DNA of 64,000 bases from Fimbriimonadaceae bacterium (GTDB taxonomy: Bacteria; Armatimonadota; Fimbriimonadia; Fimbriimonadales; Fimbriimonadaceae): NCBI GenBank assembly GCA_023957775.1, contig JAMLGR010000001.1, positions 62,001 through 126,000 on the forward strand, read 5' to 3'. The notes under the pieces were generated by a model. It ran no database searches and was not told the origin of the DNA. It saw nothing but the letters and a program-made list of their open reading frames with translations. Below are positions 59,460 through 64,000 of this stretch, one piece after another. How positions within the stretch are numbered: the stretch's first letter is position 1; every line of letters begins with the position of its first letter. The position numbers were made by a program, and so were the translations under genes.

Positions 59460-60466
59460 GCGCCATTCCCGAGCAGATCGAGCTCCCGAAGAACTACCTG
59501 TCGGCCATCAAGGAGGCCCTCGACGAGGAGATGGCCCGCAACGAGGACATGATCTGCCTCGGAGAGGACATCGGCATCTTGGGAGGCGCCTTCGGCGTCA
59601 CCGAGGGCTTGCTCGCCAAGTACGGCAAGCACCGCGTGTACGACATGCCGATCGCCGAGGCGGCCATCGTCGGGGTGGCGACGGGAGCGGCCCTGAACGG
59701 CAAGACCGTCATGGCGGAGATGCAGTTCATCGACTTCATCTCATGCGGTTTCGACCAGATCGTAAACATGCTGGCCACGTACCACTACCGCACGGCCGGA
59801 GACGTCGCGCCTGGCGTCGTGATTCGCGGGCCCGCGGGCGCCTATGGCGGGGGAGCGCTCTACCACAGCCAGATGAACGAGGCGTGGTTCTGCAACTCGC
59901 CCGGCTTGAAGGTCGTGTGCCCGTCGACGCCGTACGATGCAAAGGGCCTGATGAAAGCGTGCCTGCGCGATCAGAACCCGGTGGTGTTCTTCGAAATCAA
60001 GGAGCTGTATCGCAAGCGCGAAATCGAACAGTTCTTGCCCGAGGAGGATTACATCGTGCCGCTCGGGAAGGCGGCGGTTCGACGGGAAGGGACGGACTTG
60101 ACCCTGGTCAGCTACGGGCAGAACGTCTGGCACTGTCTGACGGTCGCCGAGACGCTCGCGGAAGAGGGCGTCAGCGCCGAGGTGATCGATCTGAGAACGC
60201 TCGTCCCGCTGGACGAGGACGCCGTTTTCGCTTCGCTTGAGAAGACGAACCGCGTGGTCGTGGTCAACGAGGCGCCGATGACGTGCGGTTTCGCCGGCGA
60301 GGTCGTCGCCCGCATCTGCGACAAGGCGTTCCCCTTTCTGGACGCCCCTCCCGTGCGGGTCACGCGGATGGACACGCCCGTCCCCTGGGTCAAGCCGCTC
60401 GAAACGTACGTCTTGCCCTCGGTGGAGAAGATCTTGGACGCGTCGCGTCGCGTGCTTCGCTACTGA
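59456..60466 (+). CDS. pdhB: 2-oxoacid (pyruvate/acetoin) dehydrogenase E1 beta subunit
   Basis: This 336-residue E1 beta chain pairs with the alpha chain to form the ThDP pocket and the E2 docking surface. Conserved segments are NEDMICLGEDIGILGGAFGVTEGL, YDMPIAEAAIVGVATGAALNG, RGPAGAYGGGALYHSQ, IDLRTLVPLDEDA and VTRMDTPVPW. Whether the substrate is pyruvate, acetoin or a branched-chain 2-oxoacid cannot be decided without E2. It overlaps the alpha gene by 4 nt and converges on livG. Confidence 0.93.
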   Translation: MSAIPEQIELPKNYLSAIKEALDEEMARNEDMICLGEDIGILGGAFGVTEGLLAKYGKHRVYDMPIAEAAIVGVATGAALNGKTVMAEMQFIDFISCGFDQIVNMLATYHYRTAGDVAPGVVIRGPAGAYGGGALYHSQMNEAWFCNSPGLKVVCPSTPYDAKGLMKACLRDQNPVVFFEIKELYRKREIEQFLPEEDYIVPLGKAAVRREGTDLTLVSYGQNVWHCLTVAETLAEEGVSAEVIDLRTLVPLDEDAVFASLEKTNRVVVVNEAPMTCGFAGEVVARICDKAFPFLDAPPVRVTRMDTPVPWVKPLETYVLPSVEKILDASRRVLRY

Positions 60467-60530
60467 CGACGACGGCGCGCCTTCACGGGCTCGGGCGCGG
60501 CCTAGGGAAACAAGCTCCGGCGAGGTGCGC

Positions 60531-61295
60531 CTAGACCGCTTCGCCCAGATAGGCCTCGATGACTTTGGGGTTGTTGCGCACCTCGGCAGGCCCGCCCTGG
60601 GCGATCTCCTCGCCGTGATCGAGCACCACGATCTTTTCGCACAGGTTCATGACGAACCGCATGTCGTGTTCGATCAGCAGCACGGTCTTTCCGTGCTCGT
60701 CGCGCAGCTTGCGCACCGTCTGCAGCAGGTCTTCGGACTCTTGCGGGTTCATGCCGGCCGCGGGCTCGTCCAGCAGCAGCAGATCGGGCTGGGTGGCCAT
60801 GGCCCGCGCGATCTCAAGACGCCGCTGCTTGCCGTAGGGCAGGTCCTTGCTCCTGGCCTCGGCGACGTCCTCGAGGTTCATCACCTTGAGGAGTTCCAAC
60901 GCCTGCTCTCGCAGTTCGGCGGTCTCTTTGATCGCGTTGGGCAGGAGCGCCAAGGCGGAAGCCAGTCCCGTTCGGTGTCGGAGAAAGGCGCCCACCATCA
61001 CGTTCTCGATGACCGACAGGGTCGGGAACAGACGGATGTTCTGGAACGTTCGGGCGATTCCCATCGCGCATACCTTGTTCGAAGGCACGCCGTTGATCCT
61101 CGTTCCCTTGAAGTAGATGTCGCCGCTCGTGGGCGTGTAGACGCCCGTGATGAGATTGAAGCACGTCGTCTTGCCGGCGCCGTTGGGGCCGATCAAACCG
61201 AAGAGATCCCCGGGTTCGATCGCGAACGACACGTTGTTCACGGCGATGAGCCCGCCGAACTGGATCGTCGCCTGCTTGAGTTCGAGAGTCTTCAT
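60531..61295 (-). CDS. livG: Branched-chain amino acid ABC transporter ATPase LivG
   Basis: This 254-residue ATPase powers the LivHM permease. Walker A is GPNGAGKTT, the signature-like motif LPYGKQRRLEIARAMA (LPYGKQR is typical of LivG), and Walker B LLLLDEPAAGMNP, followed by the H-loop EHDM. The ATG overlaps the livM stop (ATGA). LivF, the usual second ATPase, is not seen between livG and the convergent dehydrogenase gene. Confidence 0.95.
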   Translation of the reverse strand: MKTLELKQATIQFGGLIAVNNVSFAIEPGDLFGLIGPNGAGKTTCFNLITGVYTPTSGDIYFKGTRINGVPSNKVCAMGIARTFQNIRLFPTLSVIENVMVGAFLRHRTGLASALALLPNAIKETAELREQALELLKVMNLEDVAEARSKDLPYGKQRRLEIARAMATQPDLLLLDEPAAGMNPQESEDLLQTVRKLRDEHGKTVLLIEHDMRFVMNLCEKIVVLDHGEEIAQGGPAEVRNNPKVIEAYLGEAV

Positions 61296-62476
61296 GCCGT
61301 GGCCACCTTCCGCTTCATGCCCAGCATCCGTTTGACGCCGTCCCAACTGAACTCGTAGTGGGCCAACACTCCCTGGGGCCGAAGCAGCATGAGGATGATC
61401 AAGGTGCCCGCGAAGATCACCATCCGCAGCTTGGACGCCTCGTAGCTCTGGTCGGCAAGTGCTGAAACGTTGCCCAACATGCGCGCAAGAACGCCTTGAA
61501 CGACGATCGCGCCGATGATTCCCCCCACCATGATCGCCGCGCGCTTCACCTTCGGGCCGTGGTAGCGCATCTCCACGTTCTTCAGGAACGCCACGCACAG
61601 GCCCACGGCCAGGACCCCCGCGATCAACGACGCCGCGGAGACCGGCGGAAGGTCTCTGAGCTTCTCAGGCAGGTAGTAGAGGCTGATCGCGGCGAGGACC
61701 GAACCGGTGATCGAACCGGTGCCGCCCAGGACGACCATCGTGAGGATGATGAAGGAGACGTTCATGTCGAACATCTGCGGCGAGATGAAACCTTCGAAAT
61801 GCGCCAGCAGAGCCCCGGCCGCGCCTGCGAAGGCCGAGCCCAGCAGGAATGCGACCAGCTTGGTCTTGGTGACGTTGACTCCCATCGCGGAGCTTGCGAC
61901 CTCGTCTTCGCGCACCGCGAGGAAGGGAAGGCCGTGCGCGGCTTGCAGCAGGTTTCTCGAGACGGCGATGGTGACGAAGGCGAGCAGCCACACGAGCCAG
62001 ATGTACTGGAATTTCGGAGTGACGTTCATCCCGTACGCCCCGCCCAGCGTCTCGATGTTCTGCACGACGATCCGCAGGATCTCGCCAAAGCCGAGGGTGA
62101 CGATCGCGAGGTAATCGCCTCGCAGGCGCAGGGAGGGGAGCCCGACCACGAAGCCCGCCACACTCGCAAAGAGAGCCCCGACGAACATCATGCAGATCAG
62201 CCACGCCTCGCCTTTGATCGGCGAAGCGTCGTAGAACCGCATCGCCATGTAGCCGGTCGTATACGCCCCGACCTGGTAGAAGGCCGCGTGCCCGATGGAG
62301 AACTGGCCCGTGATCCCGTTGATGAGGTTGAGGCTCACCGCAAGCGTGACGTAAAGCCCGGCCAGCACGACCAGCCGCTGGCCGAACGCGTCGAAGCCGC
62401 CAGCCAGCCGCTCGATGATGAAGGCGAAGAGGACGGCCGCTGCAATCGAGCCCAATCGGACGATCCAGTACCTCAA
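61292..62476 (-). CDS. livM: Branched-chain amino acid ABC transporter permease LivM
   Basis: A 394-residue permease of the LIV-I family with about 10 transmembrane helices. It has the family motif GLPSLRLRGDYLAIVTLGFGEI and the loop FLAVREDEVASSAMGVNVTKTKLVAF (EAA-like). A short C-terminal extension ends in RMLGMKRKVATA. The operon order is livK, livH, livM, livG on the minus strand, with 4-nt overlaps between livH and livM and between livM and livG. Confidence 0.94.
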   Translation of the reverse strand: MRYWIVRLGSIAAAVLFAFIIERLAGGFDAFGQRLVVLAGLYVTLAVSLNLINGITGQFSIGHAAFYQVGAYTTGYMAMRFYDASPIKGEAWLICMMFVGALFASVAGFVVGLPSLRLRGDYLAIVTLGFGEILRIVVQNIETLGGAYGMNVTPKFQYIWLVWLLAFVTIAVSRNLLQAAHGLPFLAVREDEVASSAMGVNVTKTKLVAFLLGSAFAGAAGALLAHFEGFISPQMFDMNVSFIILTMVVLGGTGSITGSVLAAISLYYLPEKLRDLPPVSAASLIAGVLAVGLCVAFLKNVEMRYHGPKVKRAAIMVGGIIGAIVVQGVLARMLGNVSALADQSYEASKLRMVIFAGTLIILMLLRPQGVLAHYEFSWDGVKRMLGMKRKVATA

Positions 62477-63645
62477 ACCTTTTCCACCTTCGATGATCCC
62501 AACAAGCCCCCCGGTCGGAAGAGCAGAACGACGATGAGGATGACGAAGGCGACCGCGTCGCGATGCGAGCTGTATCCCATCCAGACCACCGTGGTTTCGG
62601 CGATCCCCATCAGCAACCCGCCCAGCACCGCGCCCGGGATGTTGCCGATGCCGCCAAGCACCGCGGCGACGAACGCCTTCACGCCGGGCTGGAAGCCGTA
62701 AAAAGTGGTCAGCGGGGTCCCGATGAAGGTTGCGTTCATCATCGCGCCCGCGCCCGCCAGCATCGAGCCGATCAGGAACGTGAAGGTGATCGTCTGGCCC
62801 ACGTTGATGCCCATCAGCGAGGCGGAGTCGAAATCGTGCGCGACCGCACGCATAGCGCGGCCCGCAGGGGTGCCCATGACCAGGAGCGTCAGCAGGACCA
62901 TGAGGGCGACCGTCGTTCCCAGCATGAGGAACTGCCCCTTCGGTATCCGGATGCGCACGCCGCTGTTGTCGAGCAGGCGCTGAGCGTTTTGGGCTTCGCG
63001 GTCGGTCGTGTTGCGCTGGTCGCGAAGCGGCTTGAGCTCGGGGGGTTCGGGATCGCCGGGCTTGAGGGTCTGATGCACCGCCTCGTACGCGTCGTTCGCG
63101 ACCTTGGCCGCCGCCGTCTTCTGCTCCCAGTCGGCCTTGAGCTTGGCGTCGGGAGGCGTGAGGTTGATCTCGGCAGCGCCCCGCAGCGACTCGGGCATCA
63201 CCTTCTCGTTGATGCTCGGAGGAGGGCTGTTGGGAAGGAAGAGCGCCCCGCCGTACTGGAGAAAGAGCGACACGCCGATCGCGGTGATGAGGACCGAGAT
63301 GCGTGGCTGGTTGCGCATCGGCCGATACGCCAGACGCTCGATGATTACGCCGATGGTGCCGCAGACGAACATCGAGATCAGCAGCATCGCGCCGAGTTTG
63401 AGAAGGCTGGCCTCCGGCATCTCCGCCCCGCCCTTGAATCCGAAGATCCAGGACGTGAAGAGGGCCGTGTAGGCGCCGAGCATGAACACTTCGCCGTGGG
63501 CGAAGTTGATCAGGCGCAGCACGCCGTACACCATGGTGTAGCCCAGCGCGATCAGCGCGTAAATGGCGCCCAAAAGGACGCCATTCACAAGTTGCTGCGG
63601 CAGGGTTGAGAAATCCAACCCTGCCATGAGGTGGCCGAAGTCCAT
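62473..63645 (-). CDS. livH: Branched-chain amino acid ABC transporter permease LivH with insertion
   Basis: The 390-residue permease has the LivH start (QQLVNGVLLGAIYALIALGYTMVYGVLRLINFAHGE family pattern) and the EAA-like loop MRAVAHDFDSASLMGINVGQT. It is about 90 residues longer than typical LivH because a polar, charged segment at about residues 150-230 is inserted between two membrane helices. The ATG is 3 nt after the livK stop. The substrate is presumably leucine, isoleucine and valine, although family members also carry other amides. Confidence 0.93.
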   Translation of the reverse strand: MDFGHLMAGLDFSTLPQQLVNGVLLGAIYALIALGYTMVYGVLRLINFAHGEVFMLGAYTALFTSWIFGFKGGAEMPEASLLKLGAMLLISMFVCGTIGVIIERLAYRPMRNQPRISVLITAIGVSLFLQYGGALFLPNSPPPSINEKVMPESLRGAAEINLTPPDAKLKADWEQKTAAAKVANDAYEAVHQTLKPGDPEPPELKPLRDQRNTTDREAQNAQRLLDNSGVRIRIPKGQFLMLGTTVALMVLLTLLVMGTPAGRAMRAVAHDFDSASLMGINVGQTITFTFLIGSMLAGAGAMMNATFIGTPLTTFYGFQPGVKAFVAAVLGGIGNIPGAVLGGLLMGIAETTVVWMGYSSHRDAVAFVILIVVLLFRPGGLLGSSKVEKV

Positions 63646-63648
63646 ACG

Positions 63649-64000
63649 CTACTTCAGCTCGTCGGGCTCGTACGCCTTCTCGAAGACTTGGCCCTCTTTC
63701 GTGAGCTTGACGACGAGCGCGCGCTTGGGCGGGTCACCGTGGTTCCCCTTGAGCGTGATCTTGCCGGACACACCGGCGAAGTCCACCGTGTTGTCCAGGG
63801 CTTCGGCCAATCCAGCGGACGTCGCTTCGGGGGCCCGCTTCAGGGCGTCGCACACGAGCTTGGCCGCGTCGTAGGCCAGTGCGCCCATGGTCGTGCCGGG
63901 AACGCCTCCGAACGCCGCCTTCCACTTGGCGAGGAAGTCCTTGACTTCCGGCCGATCTTCCTGGCTGTTGTAGTGGTTGCAGAAGTAGCCGCCGAGGATG
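63649..64000 (-). CDS. livK: Branched-chain amino acid-binding protein LivK, N-terminus beyond window
   Basis: Only the C-terminal 116 residues lie in the window, on the minus strand, with the frame open to the right edge. The end of the Peripla_BP_6 type I binding domain is visible: DFLAKWKAAFGGVPGTTMGA, then YDAAKLVCDALKRA and FAGVSGKITLKGNHGDPP. It binds the amino acid in the periplasm and delivers it to LivHM. It sits 3 nt upstream of livH. A Cys-containing stretch (LGGYFCNHYNSQ) is visible near the edge. Confidence 0.88.
   Translation of the reverse strand, partial: ILGGYFCNHYNSQEDRPEVKDFLAKWKAAFGGVPGTTMGALAYDAAKLVCDALKRAPEATSAGLAEALDNTVDFAGVSGKITLKGNHGDPPKRALVVKLTKEGQVFEKAYEPDELK

Noticed and set aside
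1-64000. Mobile elements, prophage or genomic-island borders
   Set aside because: No transposase, integrase, terminal inverted repeats or attachment duplication was seen. The single tRNA has no partial copy nearby.

Overview
The window is 64 kb of high-GC bacterial chromosome, densely packed with about 55 genes. There is one tRNA (Pro, UGG) and no sign of insertion sequences, prophage, CRISPR or rRNA. The cell it implies is flagellated and Gram-negative in envelope type, with outer-membrane barrels, a PEP-CTERM protein and a PilB-like ATPase. It appears to use the diaminopimelate aminotransferase route to lysine/peptidoglycan precursors. Gene content and style suggest a relative of Fimbriimonas (Armatimonadota), but that placement is an inference from general resemblance, not a search result.

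Layout. 1-5.3 kb (minus): a partial unknown gene, era, a glycosidase-like protein with a basic tail, and a HAD phosphatase. 5.3-9.0 kb (plus): a flagellar hook operon (fliK, flgD, a flagellar operon protein, flgE). 9.0-16.1 kb: S1/P1 nuclease, mazG, a PpiC/SurA-type chaperone, a beta-helix protein, a PGRP-type amidase, a small barrel and a PilB-like ATPase. 16.2-19.9 kb (plus): an EamA transporter and grpE, glmM and coaX, tightly packed. 19.9-24.3 kb (minus): an HhH glycosylase-like protein, a catalytically dead caspase-fold protein, a PorV/FadL-like barrel and an Ig-like secreted protein. 24.3-30.4 kb: a Cof phosphatase, then cheA, an HDOD gene and fliD. 30.4-34.0 kb (minus): a NatAB-type ABC exporter and an acyl-CoA carboxylase beta subunit. 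34.1-44.1 kb (plus): mostly exported proteins (CBM9/DUF5916 barrel, DUF1460 protein, PEP-CTERM protein, Gln/Gly-rich protein, M28 peptidase, phosphoesterase) and a KimA-type potassium transporter. 44.1-51.1 kb: a metal-binding YHS/TRASH-like protein, tRNA-Pro, dapL-folC, a small protein and an unusually large H+-pyrophosphatase. 51.2-57.1 kb (minus): a zinc-ribbon membrane protein and a four-gene ECF sigma/anti-sigma/STN-domain unit. 57.2-60.5 kb (plus): a putative selenoprotein and the two E1 subunits of a 2-oxoacid dehydrogenase. 60.5-64.0 kb (minus): a branched-chain amino acid ABC transporter (livG, livM, livH, partial livK).

The most striking observation is at 57180-58160. A LolA-like/thioredoxin fusion has an in-frame UGA exactly where the first cysteine of the redox CxxC motif should be (U-T-Y-C). 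The frame stays open for 81 more sense codons that complete the thioredoxin fold. A hairpin with a UU bulge and an AGGA apical loop starts 14 nt after the UGA, which fits a bacterial SECIS element. I read it as an undescribed selenoprotein; a nonsense mutation or sequence error is the alternative.

Other notable points: a recurring TAnnnT element 5-9 nt before start codons (leaderless transcription); a probable CTG start on a Tat-exported protein; a pseudo-caspase next to a PorV-like barrel; a large soluble insertion in the pyrophosphatase and a smaller one in LivH; an L7/L12-like domain on a zinc-ribbon membrane protein; and an ECF sigma operon whose anti-sigma candidate carries a periplasmic STN domain.
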